A stretch of 64,000 nt of DNA from Spirosoma profusum (GTDB taxonomy: Bacteria; Bacteroidota; Bacteroidia; Cytophagales; Spirosomataceae), in contig NZ_JACWZY010000012.1 in NCBI RefSeq assembly GCF_014699005.1, forward strand, positions 1-64,000. The letters are read 5' to 3'. Positions within the stretch are counted from its first letter, which is position 1. Each line of letters opens with the position of its first letter. The notes below the pieces were generated by a model. It searched no databases. It was given only the letters and a program-made list of their open reading frames with translations, and had not been told where the DNA came from. Made by a program: the position numbers and the translations under genes. Below, piece after piece: positions 27,316 through 35,520 of this stretch.

Positions 27316-27978
27316 ATGAAACGCATTCATTTATACGCGCTTAGCCTGCTTCTTCTCGCGGGCTGCGCACAGGGTCAATCGAAAGATTACGCTCCTGCAA
27401 AATTACCAACCCTGAAATCTGGCGAGGCCGTTGCTACGTTTGCCGGCGGATGTTTCTGGGCATTGGAAGAAGGCATGAACCAGCTTAAAGGAGTCCGGGA
27501 AGTAGTTTCGGGCTATGCCGGCGGTGATGTCAAAAATCCAACCTATGAACAGGTCGGTACCGACAAAACTGGCCATGCCGAATCGGTTCAGGTGTATTAT
27601 GACCCCAAAGTCATCAGCTACGCCCAACTGCTCGACGCCTTCTTTGCCGGTCATGACCCCACAACACTAAACCGCCAGGGACCAGACGTTGGCCGCGACT
27701 ATCGGTCGGTTGCTTTTTACCGGACACCCGAAGAAAAAGCTGAGATTCAGGCTGCTATCAAACGTACCAACGAATCGAAGCACTATCCAAACCCGGTTGT
27801 TACGGAGGTAACCCAGCTTACAGCATTCTATCCCGCCGAGAATTATCACCAGAATTACTTTGCCCTCCACCCCGACCAACCATACATACAGCGTGTTTCG
27901 CTCCCAAAGGTCGAAAAACTACGTAAAGCGATGGCCGGTCACCTCAAAAATAATACAGCGTTAACAATGGACCAATAA
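27316..27978 (+). CDS. msrA: Peptide-methionine (S)-S-oxide reductase, lipoprotein form
   Basis: The 220-residue protein begins with a lipoprotein signal (LLLLAGC, C17). The MsrA catalytic motif GCFW has its nucleophile at C46 in FAGGCFWALEEGM, and DPTTLNRQGPDVGRDYRS and AENYHQNYF are family-typical. It reduces oxidised methionine in exported proteins. No MsrB domain is fused. Resolving residues are uncertain because no extra C-terminal Cys is visible. Confidence 0.92.
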   Translation: MKRIHLYALSLLLLAGCAQGQSKDYAPAKLPTLKSGEAVATFAGGCFWALEEGMNQLKGVREVVSGYAGGDVKNPTYEQVGTDKTGHAESVQVYYDPKVISYAQLLDAFFAGHDPTTLNRQGPDVGRDYRSVAFYRTPEEKAEIQAAIKRTNESKHYPNPVVTEVTQLTAFYPAENYHQNYFALHPDQPYIQRVSLPKVEKLRKAMAGHLKNNTALTMDQ

Positions 27979-28034
27979 GTAGTCGACTTAAAACATCAAT
28001 ACAGCATTAGTATTTGCTAATAGATTGCCAAAAG

Positions 28035-28058
28035 AGCCGCTTCCGGGCGGCTATTTTT
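28035..28058 (+). terminator. Terminator after msrA, overlapping a -7-like promoter element
   Basis: AGCCGC (28035-28040) pairs with GCGGCT (28047-28052) and is followed by ATTTTTG. The last bases also form TATTTTTG (28052-28059), a match to the TAnnTTTG -7 consensus, only five bases before the MFS start codon at 28064. Confidence 0.55.
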
Positions 28059-28063
28059 GTGCC

Positions 28064-29287
28064 ATGAATACAACCATTTCACTCAACAAGACCAATCGAA
28101 ACGTGTTTCTGCAAAACCTGCTGACGTTTTTTCTGAATCGGCAAGCGCTGGCCGTTGGATTGGTATTCGCGTCGGACAGCCTCCTGTTTGGGAGCTGGGT
28201 CGCGCACATTCCGCATGTAAAAGCGAACCTGCACCTCTCCGATGCAGAATTGGGTCTTACGCTCTTCGCCATGCCCGTTGGCTTACTGATCATGAATCCG
28301 CTAACCGGCTGGATCGTCGCTAAACTTGGTGAAGCAAAAGCCTGTTTCTGGTCGGCAGTTGGCGTAGCACTAGCCGTTTGCGTTCCGATTAATGCACCCA
28401 ATACGTTGGTAATGGCCTTGGGGCTTTTTCTGCTGGGACTGAGTAGTGCGCTGCTGAACGTAGCAATGAATACGTCCGCTACTAACGTAGAACGTTCACA
28501 GAACATTTCCATCATGTCGTCGTGTCATGGCATGTGGAGTTTGGGTGGCTTAATCGGTTCGGGAATCGCTGGTCTGGTGATTGCACTGCATGTATCGCCG
28601 TCTATTCACATGGCCATCATGTCGGGATTGGTACTGCTTGCTACGTTCCTGCTTCAGCCCATTCTGCAAACCGTCCCATCAAGCAGCCGCCCGGTAGATG
28701 GCCAAACTGACCCGGCTCAACCATCGGGCTCGTCATTCGTAGTACCGAATCTGGATTTGTTGCTGATGATTCTGATTGGATTAGCCGTAGCAATGGGCGA
28801 AGGCGTTGCCCTCGACTGGAGTGCGGTGTACCTGCGCGAAACACTGGGAGCTACCAGCCAGATTGCTGCGCTTGGTTTCGGCGCTTTCTCGCTGACAATG
28901 ACTTCGTTTCGTTTCCTCGGCGACGGTATCATTCCTAAAATTGGCGCAAAAAACTGGCTGCAACTCGGGGCTGTGGTGGCAGCAATTGGCTTACTGATTG
29001 CTATAGCCTTTCCCTATCCGGCTACTGCCTTAATCGGATTTGCTTTATTGGGAGCCGGCTGTTCGTTAGGAGCGCCAATTCTCTACAGTGCTTCGATGCG
29101 CGTACCGGGTATACCACCGGCGGCTGGTCTCGCTACGTTTGCTACGTTCAGCTTCATCGGTTTTCTGGCAGGACCGCCAGTGATTGGTTTCGTAGCCGAA
29201 GCGTTTGGGCTTTATTACGGATTAGGGTTCGTGGCGGTTATTCTGATCATTTCAGCCGTGCTATCCCGCGTAGTAAAGTTGTTCTAA
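28064..29287 (+). CDS. Major facilitator superfamily transporter
   Basis: The protein (407 residues from ATG 28064) has about 12 transmembrane helices. The segment GSWVAHIPHVKANLHLSDAE and GLFLLGLSSALLNVAMNTSA resemble the FucP/YbjJ-like MFS branch, found in sugar and drug-type transporters. An upstream frame from TTG 28025 runs through the terminator stem, so the ATG at 28064 is preferred. Substrate unknown. Confidence 0.83.
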   Translation: MNTTISLNKTNRNVFLQNLLTFFLNRQALAVGLVFASDSLLFGSWVAHIPHVKANLHLSDAELGLTLFAMPVGLLIMNPLTGWIVAKLGEAKACFWSAVGVALAVCVPINAPNTLVMALGLFLLGLSSALLNVAMNTSATNVERSQNISIMSSCHGMWSLGGLIGSGIAGLVIALHVSPSIHMAIMSGLVLLATFLLQPILQTVPSSSRPVDGQTDPAQPSGSSFVVPNLDLLLMILIGLAVAMGEGVALDWSAVYLRETLGATSQIAALGFGAFSLTMTSFRFLGDGIIPKIGAKNWLQLGAVVAAIGLLIAIAFPYPATALIGFALLGAGCSLGAPILYSASMRVPGIPPAAGLATFATFSFIGFLAGPPVIGFVAEAFGLYYGLGFVAVILIISAVLSRVVKLF

Positions 29288-29306
29288 GAAACTCTTCGTT
29301 AGTTAC

Positions 29307-29334
29307 AGAGGAACGTAACAGGCTACGTTCCTCT
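29307..29334. terminator. Hairpin built on a TACGT inverted pair
   Basis: AGAGGAACGTA (29307-29317) pairs perfectly with TACGTTCCTCT (29324-29334) with a six-base loop. It lies 20 bases after the MFS stop. There is no T-run, so termination strength is doubtful. The stem carries the over-represented pentamer in inverted orientation. Farther on, GGTCGCTACGCGACG (29393-29407) and GGTCGCTACGTGACG (29442-29456) form a near-identical pair of small palindromes. Confidence 0.55.
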
Positions 29335-29478
29335 AGTATACTCCGTTAATTGCATCATCGCGTAGGGACCTAACAACGTAGCTGATTTGTTTGGTCGCTA
29401 CGCGACGTTTCTTTTTACCGCTGATATCTCTACAAACATCAGGTCGCTACGTGACGATTCGACTAATTCAAACGCTTT

Positions 29479-30450
29479 CTAGGGCACAAGCACGTATCGT
29501 TTTCCAGCAGTTCCGCTACGTTCCCAGGCGCTACTCACTTCACTAAGCGGCACTGCTTCGGTGTCCAGTTTTAGTTTGCCAGTAGCCACCAGGTCAAAAA
29601 GCTGCGGTAAAATTTCGGTTGGGATTTTTTGCATGACTTCTTTCGGAATACTTCCTCCTCCCACGCCGTACAGTTCAATGGCTGCACTACGTAGCGTATC
29701 CGACGCCAGTTGAATAGTTGGGCCAGCCATTGAACCAACGGTAACGTAGCGGGTTCGATGAGCAACCGCCATCAAATCGTTACCAGTAAGGGCACTAAGC
29801 AGGATTTCAGCCGGATGCCCCCAGGTATAATCGATCACTACATTTATTGGGCTTTTTTTGAATTCTTCCTTAAAAGCGGTTCGTAGGTCATCATCGGATT
29901 GCAGCAGCGAGATCGTAACATCGGCACCCAGTTCAGGTAACATAGCAAGGTTTTGTGCGTTACGTCCTGTGACGATTATTTTCCCGGCTCCCAACTGTTT
30001 AGCCAGTTGAATCGCCGTTTTTCCAGTGATGCCGGTGGCTCCATTTATCAACACCGTTTCTCCGGGTTGCAACCCCGCTCGCGTAACCAGCGAAAACCAG
30101 GCCGATAAACCCGGATTGGGCAAAGCAGCCGCCGTTACGTCGTCAATAGTATCGGGTAATGGGACGAAGCTACCTTTCTGAACAATCGCTTTCTCGGCCA
30201 TGGTTGCACCCGAAAAAAATGTAAAGACCCGGCTTCCATCGGGCAGTACGCCCACCCCATCAGTTCCTACAACAGCAGGAAATTTCTTATGACTGTCGTA
30301 ATGTGAACCGTTGGCCTGTCCTTTGTCGATGTTTTTGAGCGATGCGGCTTTTACCGTCATCACTAATTCCTGTTCGTTTTGTGGAACAGGATCGGTAATA
30401 TCTTCATAGCGAGGCACTTCGCCAAATTGATGAATGACTGCGGCTTTCAT
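29479..30450 (-). CDS. Quinone oxidoreductase-like zinc-independent dehydrogenase (MDR family)
   Basis: The product (323 residues from ATG 30450, MKAAVIHQFGEV) is a medium-chain dehydrogenase/reductase. The NADPH-binding glycine motif appears as INGATGITGKTAIQLAKQLGA, and the N-terminal GroES-like domain lacks the zinc-ligand cysteines, pointing to the quinone-oxidoreductase group. The frame extends to 30510 but crosses a palindromic region, so the later start is used. It lies downstream of the Crp/Fnr regulator, which may control it. Confidence 0.85.
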   Translation of the reverse strand: MKAAVIHQFGEVPRYEDITDPVPQNEQELVMTVKAASLKNIDKGQANGSHYDSHKKFPAVVGTDGVGVLPDGSRVFTFFSGATMAEKAIVQKGSFVPLPDTIDDVTAAALPNPGLSAWFSLVTRAGLQPGETVLINGATGITGKTAIQLAKQLGAGKIIVTGRNAQNLAMLPELGADVTISLLQSDDDLRTAFKEEFKKSPINVVIDYTWGHPAEILLSALTGNDLMAVAHRTRYVTVGSMAGPTIQLASDTLRSAAIELYGVGGGSIPKEVMQKIPTEILPQLFDLVATGKLKLDTEAVPLSEVSSAWERSGTAGKRYVLVP

Positions 30451-30504
30451 AGTTATCGTCGTTTTTTTCAGACAAAGGTCTGCCTGACGACGCCTGGGGC
30501 ACGA

Positions 30505-30520
30505 TAACAATTGTTAACAA
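30505..30520. promoter_or_regulatory. Overlapping palindromes, candidate operator
   Basis: TAACAATTGTTA (30505-30516) and TTGTTAACAA (30511-30520) are perfect palindromes overlapping by six bases. They lie about 55-70 bp upstream of the quinone-oxidoreductase start and just after the Crp/Fnr gene, a good place for a regulator site. Confidence 0.4.
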
Positions 30521-30532
30521 ATAACGTAGTGA

Positions 30533-31093
30533 TTATTTTTTCTGCCGCATGAGTTTGTTCCGGATTCGACTTAGCGACACAGGCGTAATACCCAGATACG
30601 ACGCTACGTAGTGCTGCGGTACACGCCGGATAATGTGCGGACTTTCGGCCATGAGTTCCAGGTAACGCTCTTCCGGATTATGTTTGATATGGGACATAAA
30701 CAATCGGGCGTAGTGGTTCATGCGCTGGAGAATATGGTCCTGCATGAGTTCCTGATAACCAGGAATTTCCCTGATCAATACGTCCAGATTGATTTTACTG
30801 ATCACCCACAGCGTCGACGGCTCAATACTTTCGATACTGAACAGGCTCGGTTTACCCGAACGAAAACTTTCAATTGACGAAACACCCTGATCTTCAAAGA
30901 AAAACTGAAACGTTACGTCCTTGCCATCGTTGTTGAACCAAACCCGAAGACAACCCTTCTTCACAAAATAAGCATTCGTTGCTACGTCTCCTTCACGCAA
31001 CAAAACAGTTCGGGCAGGCACACTCACTTCCTCTACCAGATGACTGTATTGCTCCCAGTTCAAAGTCGAAACCGAAGACGTATCGTTACGCAT
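30533..31093 (-). CDS. Crp/Fnr-family transcriptional regulator
   Basis: A 186-residue protein with a cyclic-nucleotide-binding-like beta-roll (RTVLLREGDVATNAYFVKKGCLRVWF) and a short C-terminal helix-turn-helix (VASYLGITPVSLSRIRNKL). The glycine/arginine phosphate-binding cassette of true cAMP binders is not evident, so it may respond to something else or act as a sensor-less regulator, as in many Bacteroidota. It starts 11 bp after the ThuA stop. Confidence 0.88.
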   Translation of the reverse strand: MRNDTSSVSTLNWEQYSHLVEEVSVPARTVLLREGDVATNAYFVKKGCLRVWFNNDGKDVTFQFFFEDQGVSSIESFRSGKPSLFSIESIEPSTLWVISKINLDVLIREIPGYQELMQDHILQRMNHYARLFMSHIKHNPEERYLELMAESPHIIRRVPQHYVASYLGITPVSLSRIRNKLMRQKK

Positions 31094-31104
31094 AAAATTT
31101 CTAA

Positions 31105-31887
31105 TTAGGGCTTCCCGGCTCCCCAGAAAATGGCGTTTCGGAAAATTTTCACGAAGGCTTCGTTTTTAAACAAGTCGGGATGGTGGCCCATGAAAATGTA
31201 CACGTTACGTGCCTTAAGGTGCTCGTTTGACCAGATTACGGGGTGATCGCCCATTTTTATATTACTGTCGGGCGAATACGTCGATTCATCGACCGAAGCC
31301 AGCACCGTTACGTTCGGTCGCGGGCTTTTGTTATACGTGTACCACTCTTCTTTCTCAACAACGAACGTAGTTGGAACGTCTTTCAGGCACGGGTGATTCG
31401 TAGCCTCTACGTTGACGGTAGCTTTAGCAAACGTAGCAATGTAGTTTTTGTAACGAATACCACCCAGAAATTCCGAAAACCACGTCCACATCGGAAAACC
31501 ATCGAATTCACCCAGCAAACTCGCGTGATGAAAGCCAACCCAGCCACCTTTGCCTTCGGTAATGTATTGCTGAAAAGCCGTTTTTGCCGTATCACTCCAC
31601 CGGTAGGGCGGATAATCTAATTGAATAAACAGTTGATAGTTAGACAGAAACGTAGCGTTTATCGATTCAGCATTTTCGATGTAATCGACGGTAAATCCAT
31701 TTTCAGTAGCAAGTTTTCCTAACCATACTTTTGCGGCTGCCACAAAAGGCGCATGCATACTTGCCGGCTCAGCCATAGCTACTACCCGAAAATGGGGCTG
31801 TTTTGTCTGCCCGAAAATTGGCCGGTTAATAGCCAGAAGCAGCAGGCAGAACGTAACACACCCGAACCAGTATTGTGCTTTTTTCAT
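31105..31887 (-). CDS. ThuA-domain protein, exported
   Basis: A 260-residue protein with a signal peptide (YWFGCVTFCLLLLAINRPIFG). The fold is the glutamine-amidotransferase-like ThuA domain: GKGGWVGFHHASLLGE and HPVIWSNEHLKARNVYIFMGHHPDLF are typical. ThuA proteins occur with Gfo/Idh/MocA enzymes and TIM-barrel epimerases in pathways that oxidise and process glycosides such as trehalose; several such partners are elsewhere in this window. The reaction is not known. Confidence 0.87.
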   Translation of the reverse strand: MKKAQYWFGCVTFCLLLLAINRPIFGQTKQPHFRVVAMAEPASMHAPFVAAAKVWLGKLATENGFTVDYIENAESINATFLSNYQLFIQLDYPPYRWSDTAKTAFQQYITEGKGGWVGFHHASLLGEFDGFPMWTWFSEFLGGIRYKNYIATFAKATVNVEATNHPCLKDVPTTFVVEKEEWYTYNKSPRPNVTVLASVDESTYSPDSNIKMGDHPVIWSNEHLKARNVYIFMGHHPDLFKNEAFVKIFRNAIFWGAGKP

Positions 31888-31909
31888 TCGATTTCGATGC
31901 GCTTATCCG

Positions 31910-32464
31910 TTAATACCGCTTGCCCTCTTCGCTGACGCTTATCAGTCGTTCAAGCCGGCTGAGCCGGGTAGCTTCCTGTTTGGCCGTCATGACCCAATTG
32001 CTGGCCTGCTTCCGATACCAGGGTGCTTGTTTCTGGAAAAATGACCAGGCAGTTTCGTTGGCTTTGAATATCTTTTCATACTCGTCAGACAAGCCCGCTT
32101 CGACCTGTTCGTAGGCGTAAATTCGCGATTTGCTTTCTTCACGCTTTTCAAAAGCCGCTATTCCAGCAGGCTGCATGAGTCCCTGTTGAGTCAGTTCGGC
32201 TACTTTCTGAATATTCACAGCACTCCAGTTGCTTTTTGGCTTTCGAGGGGTGAAGCGGTTGCAATAACTTTCGTCGTCAATGGTTCGTCGTACACCATCG
32301 ATCCAGCCAAAGCAAAGCGCCTGATCGACCGACTGCGACCAGTTCATACAGGTTTTTCCTGAACTAACTTTGTAATAACCAACTAGTACTTCCGTCGCTT
32401 TATCGTGATTCTCAGCCAGCCACGCACGAAATTCAGTCTGATCTTTGAAAAAAATGACGTTCAT
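31910..32464 (-). CDS. YdeI/OmpD-associated family protein
   Basis: A 184-residue protein matching the YdeI/OmpD-associated family: FRAWLAENHDKATEVLVGYYK, ALCFGWIDGVRRTIDDESY and RFTPRKPKSNWSAVN are the signature segments, and the C-terminal tail with SWVMTAKQEATRLSRLE-like basic helices is usual. Function is unclear; relatives are annotated in stress or bacteriocin protection. Its ATG overlaps the stop of the upstream gene by four bases, so translation is probably coupled. Confidence 0.8.
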   Translation of the reverse strand: MNVIFFKDQTEFRAWLAENHDKATEVLVGYYKVSSGKTCMNWSQSVDQALCFGWIDGVRRTIDDESYCNRFTPRKPKSNWSAVNIQKVAELTQQGLMQPAGIAAFEKREESKSRIYAYEQVEAGLSDEYEKIFKANETAWSFFQKQAPWYRKQASNWVMTAKQEATRLSRLERLISVSEEGKRY

Positions 32465-33015
32465 TGCAGCAGTCCTAAATTGGTAGGCAAGCCATCGAGA
32501 CTTACCAGGTTTTTCTCCTGAATATATTCCTGAAGGCCGTCAGCTCCTTTTTTCTCCGCCCAATTAAAATGGACATCCCGTTCGCCAGTATACTTGAACA
32601 AAGGAACGCCAAAGCCACAGGAAGTTTGCACTAAGTCAATAGTGGCCACAATGAGCTGACGCGTACTGGGGTAAATGATAAAGTGCGGAGCGTACTCATC
32701 CCAAAGCGACGTACCGGGCAGTACAGTCTGCCCTTTGCCGTATAGTCGCAGGATATTAGGCGCGCCCTGAAACGAACAGAACATGAACGTAATACGTCCA
32801 TTTTCGAGCGTGTGCGCTGAGGTTTCGTTACCGCTGCTAATCAAGTCCATATACGCCACTTTTGCCTTCGATAAAACCCGGAAACAATCAAGTCCTTTAG
32901 GCGACAGGTTGACGTGGCCGTCGGCGCTAAGGGGGGCCGTTGCAACAAAAAAGATGTGCTGCTCTTCGATGAATTTCTGATGAGTCGGTTTGATGAATTC
33001 GTGGAATTTACCCAT
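32461..33015 (-). CDS. Pyridoxamine 5'-phosphate oxidase family protein
   Basis: A 184-residue FMN-binding split-barrel protein: VATAPLSADGHVNLSPKGLD and the strand NGRITFMFCSFQGAPNILRLYGKG are typical of the PNPOx-like family. Members bind flavin, F420 or heme and reduce or oxidise small substrates; true PNP oxidase activity is not implied. Four-base overlap with the next gene indicates cotranscription. Confidence 0.83.
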   Translation of the reverse strand: MGKFHEFIKPTHQKFIEEQHIFFVATAPLSADGHVNLSPKGLDCFRVLSKAKVAYMDLISSGNETSAHTLENGRITFMFCSFQGAPNILRLYGKGQTVLPGTSLWDEYAPHFIIYPSTRQLIVATIDLVQTSCGFGVPLFKYTGERDVHFNWAEKKGADGLQEYIQEKNLVSLDGLPTNLGLLQ

Positions 33016-33042
33016 TTCGATTAAGAGATGTAATACGTTACG

Positions 33043-34035
33043 TTAGCTCACCGCCAATGCGTTAAAATCGAACCAGCGTTTGACGCGCAGATTAATAAGG
33101 CGTTTCAGATATAATTCATTCAGGAACGTATTAGACCAGTTCTCGAACCGCTCACACTGCACGCCAATGTAGAAGAAATAAATGCTTTCGCCCAGCATCG
33201 GAAACAACCGTTTTTCCTCTTCGCTAATTTCTGTAATGGACTCGTATCCTTGCAGAAAGCTTTCTTTTTTATTATGGAATTCTGCTACGTCGGTTTCGGT
33301 GCTATGAATCTGCAAAATGTAATACGCGATATCGAAACTCAGAAGACCATTTCCGCAAAAATCGAAATCGAACAACGTAACGGTGCCGTCTTTCGCAATG
33401 TTCAGATTGTCGAACCAGATGTCCAGATGCACAACTCCCTGGCGAGTTTTTGCATGGTCTATATTCGCAAACTCGTTCAGCAAAAAACGCTGTGTAGACA
33501 GCATAAACTGCATTTCAGGCGTGTCTTCAGACAGAAAAGGTTTGAGCTTTTCAAGCGGATCGACCAACATAACTTCGGGCGTATACGTAACACGGTCGAT
33601 GGTCTGATTCACTGTAATTTGGTGAAACTGCGCCATAATTTGCCCCAGCTTATAATGCACTTCCGCTGGAAACGTCAGCAGTTTTTCACCTGCTGCAAAC
33701 GAAAATAATACACCAAAACGGCTGCCCTCTGGTGCGTTCAGTTGCTGAATGTAGTGCCCCCTTGTATCAGTCAGCGGGTAAGACACGGGAATGCCGCCTT
33801 CGTTAATTCGATTCAACAGGCTGATCTCTTGAGAAATGTCCGTTTCAGTGCGCCAGTTCAGACTATAAATACGAAAAACGGCTTTAAACTCGACATCGGT
33901 AATCAGGTATGAATGATTAACACCTGCTTTCAGCAATTGACACGTAGCATTCTGGCTAAACCCGTATTGCTCACGAAGGAAATCGGCCAGATGGGTAGTA
34001 GATAAAATAGAGGATGAAACTGGAAATGTTTTCAT
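33043..34035 (-). CDS. Phosphotransferase of the APH/choline-kinase superfamily
   Basis: The 330-residue product has the catalytic loop HLDIWFDNLNI (HxDxxxxN) and metal motif FDFDFCG (DxD-like), with the phosphate-contact region GVNHSYLITD near the N-terminus. This superfamily includes aminoglycoside, homoserine, choline and fructosamine kinases. The layout is closest to homoserine-kinase-II-like members. There is no reason to call it a resistance gene. It starts a run of tightly packed genes (27 bp to the next). Confidence 0.8.
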   Translation of the reverse strand: MKTFPVSSSILSTTHLADFLREQYGFSQNATCQLLKAGVNHSYLITDVEFKAVFRIYSLNWRTETDISQEISLLNRINEGGIPVSYPLTDTRGHYIQQLNAPEGSRFGVLFSFAAGEKLLTFPAEVHYKLGQIMAQFHQITVNQTIDRVTYTPEVMLVDPLEKLKPFLSEDTPEMQFMLSTQRFLLNEFANIDHAKTRQGVVHLDIWFDNLNIAKDGTVTLFDFDFCGNGLLSFDIAYYILQIHSTETDVAEFHNKKESFLQGYESITEISEEEKRLFPMLGESIYFFYIGVQCERFENWSNTFLNELYLKRLINLRVKRWFDFNALAVS

Positions 34036-34076
34036 TAGGTGGTTGTACTACTTGATACGTTCTTTAAAACGTTACG

Positions 34077-34949
34077 TTATAACACTTTTCCGAACATGTT
34101 CCGGTATTGCATCGGACATTTACCGGTGATCTGACGGAAATATTTATTGAAACCAGACGATTGATTAAAGCCACTCTCCAGACCAATCTGGCTAATACTC
34201 AACGTACTATCGATGAGCAATTTACAAGCATGATGTACACGCAATTCGAGCAGAAACTGGGAATACGATTTACGACTGCGCATTTTGAAATACCGACAAA
34301 ATGAATTAACGCTTAGGCTGGCAACTTCTGCAATCTCCTCCAGTGAAATTTTGCGCTGGAAATTGGCAATCGAATATGCATAAATCCGATTGATTCGGTC
34401 GGTATCTCCTTCATCGAAATGGCTGGGATAATCGATTGTCGATAGCACTTCCATCTCCTCGGAATTAGCCAGAATGGACAGCGTTTTCAGAAGCGTAACC
34501 AATCGCTCAGGACCGGATTCGTCCAGCATTCGAGTCAATAATGCCTTCAATCGCTGGTTCGTCTGCCCATAAATACGCAACCCCTGCTGTGCCAGGTTAA
34601 GTAGTTTAACCATCGGTCGATTTTCGGGTAAATGCAGGAACGTATCGCCCCAGAAATCGGCGCGGAAATGCACGACTGTCGCTTTGGCAAATAAGTCTGG
34701 CCGGTGTTCAAAATACGCTTTGTCGCACCGCCAGTAGTGGGGCAAATTAGCCCCAATCAGCAACGTATCGCCCGCCTGAAAATTCCGAATGCTGTCACCG
34801 ACAAACTGCGTTCCGGTTCCGGCTTCGATGTGCAACAACTCCAGTTCGGGATGATAGTGCCAGCGGTTGTAAAAATGGGGCCCAATGTCGTGGCGGACAC
34901 TAAAAGAGAAATCGGATGCGATAGAAATTTTGAGGAGCTGTGGTTTCAT
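34077..34949 (-). CDS. AraC-family transcriptional regulator
   Basis: A 290-residue regulator with an N-terminal cupin-like domain (RWHYHPELELLHIEAGTGTQF, GANLPHYWRC) and a C-terminal AraC DNA-binding region (KISLEEIAEVASLSVNSFCR and SQIGLESGFNQSSGFNKYF). It is a paralogue in style of the regulator at 26335. It heads a codirectional gene run and may regulate itself: a TTGCCA-N6-TGGCAA inverted repeat lies 42-59 bp upstream. Confidence 0.88.
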   Translation of the reverse strand: MKPQLLKISIASDFSFSVRHDIGPHFYNRWHYHPELELLHIEAGTGTQFVGDSIRNFQAGDTLLIGANLPHYWRCDKAYFEHRPDLFAKATVVHFRADFWGDTFLHLPENRPMVKLLNLAQQGLRIYGQTNQRLKALLTRMLDESGPERLVTLLKTLSILANSEEMEVLSTIDYPSHFDEGDTDRINRIYAYSIANFQRKISLEEIAEVASLSVNSFCRYFKMRSRKSYSQFLLELRVHHACKLLIDSTLSISQIGLESGFNQSSGFNKYFRQITGKCPMQYRNMFGKVL

Positions 34950-34990
34950 ACCGACGTATTAACACTCGCCATCCGATCTCGTCTGGCCGC

Positions 34991-35008
34991 TTGCCAAAAT
35001 AATGGCAA
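34991..35008. promoter_or_regulatory. TTGCCA-N6-TGGCAA inverted repeat
   Basis: A simple 6-bp-arm inverted repeat located 42-59 bp upstream of the AraC-family start on the minus strand. The position suits autoregulation, but such short repeats arise by chance. Confidence 0.3.
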
Positions 35009-35214
35009 AACTAGCCAATTCAATGTAACTAATTCATCAAAATGTAATATTCTTTTGTAGGTACAGACGCTCCAGGCCTATTATGCACGTAGGTCAACGT
35101 AACGTATTGTTATCATAGGTTGGTAGTCAGCAAAGCTTCACCCAGTTGCGTGTTCGCTTTCTTAATTTTTCCCTCCTTACGGAAAGACGGTCCAGACCGA
35201 ATCGTTCACTTCCT

Positions 35215-35418
35215 CTAAGCGCTCGGCTTATAACGCGCGGCATCCAGAATCGACCACAGGTGGATAATCCATCCCAGCAAGATAAACCACAGAATGGCTG
35301 CCAGCACGAACTGAACAATTGCAATACCTAGCCGGCCCTGCAAAAGTTGCCCCAGCCCTGGAATGAAAAAACTACAAAGGGCGGCTAATACGTTACCACC
35401 CGATCCTTGGCCTGCCAT
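35215..35418 (-). CDS. Small TM2-like membrane protein
   Basis: From ATG 35418 (MAGQGSGGN) the product has 67 residues with two hydrophobic helices: VLAALCSFFIPGLGQLLQG and AIVQFVLAAILWFILLGWII. The GLGQLLQGR turn between helices resembles TM2-type small proteins. An upstream extension to 35466 is possible but adds a polar, unlikely segment. A competing frame (35127-35324) on the same strand has no family features. Function unknown. Confidence 0.6.
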   Translation of the reverse strand: MAGQGSGGNVLAALCSFFIPGLGQLLQGRLGIAIVQFVLAAILWFILLGWIIHLWSILDAARYKPSA

Positions 35419-35466
35419 ATTATTATCGTTACGTCTATCTGCTTGATTACGTAATGATATAAACAA

Positions 35467-35500
35467 TTGTGGTGCCGAGTTGTCTAACCCGACACCACAA
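35467..35500 (-). terminator. Terminator of the epimerase gene
   Basis: TTGTGGTGCCG (35467-35477) pairs with CGACACCACAA (35490-35500), one mismatch. Read on the minus strand it follows the epimerase stop (35521) by about 20 bases and is followed by TTGTTT. Confidence 0.65.
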
Positions 35501-35520
35501 AAATCAGTAATTTTAACTGC

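Noticed and set aside
29393-29456. Paired GGTCGCTACGNGACG sequences considered as part of a tRNA or a regulator array
   Set aside because: There is no cloverleaf, anticodon arm or CCA end; they are small palindromes containing CTACG.
33043-34035. Phosphotransferase considered as an aminoglycoside resistance gene
   Set aside because: The kinase motifs are shared by homoserine and choline kinases, and no resistance or mobile genes surround it.
35127-35324. Alternative frame for the small membrane protein
   Set aside because: The overlapping frame at 35215-35418 gives two clean transmembrane helices, while this one is Arg- and Cys-rich without structure.
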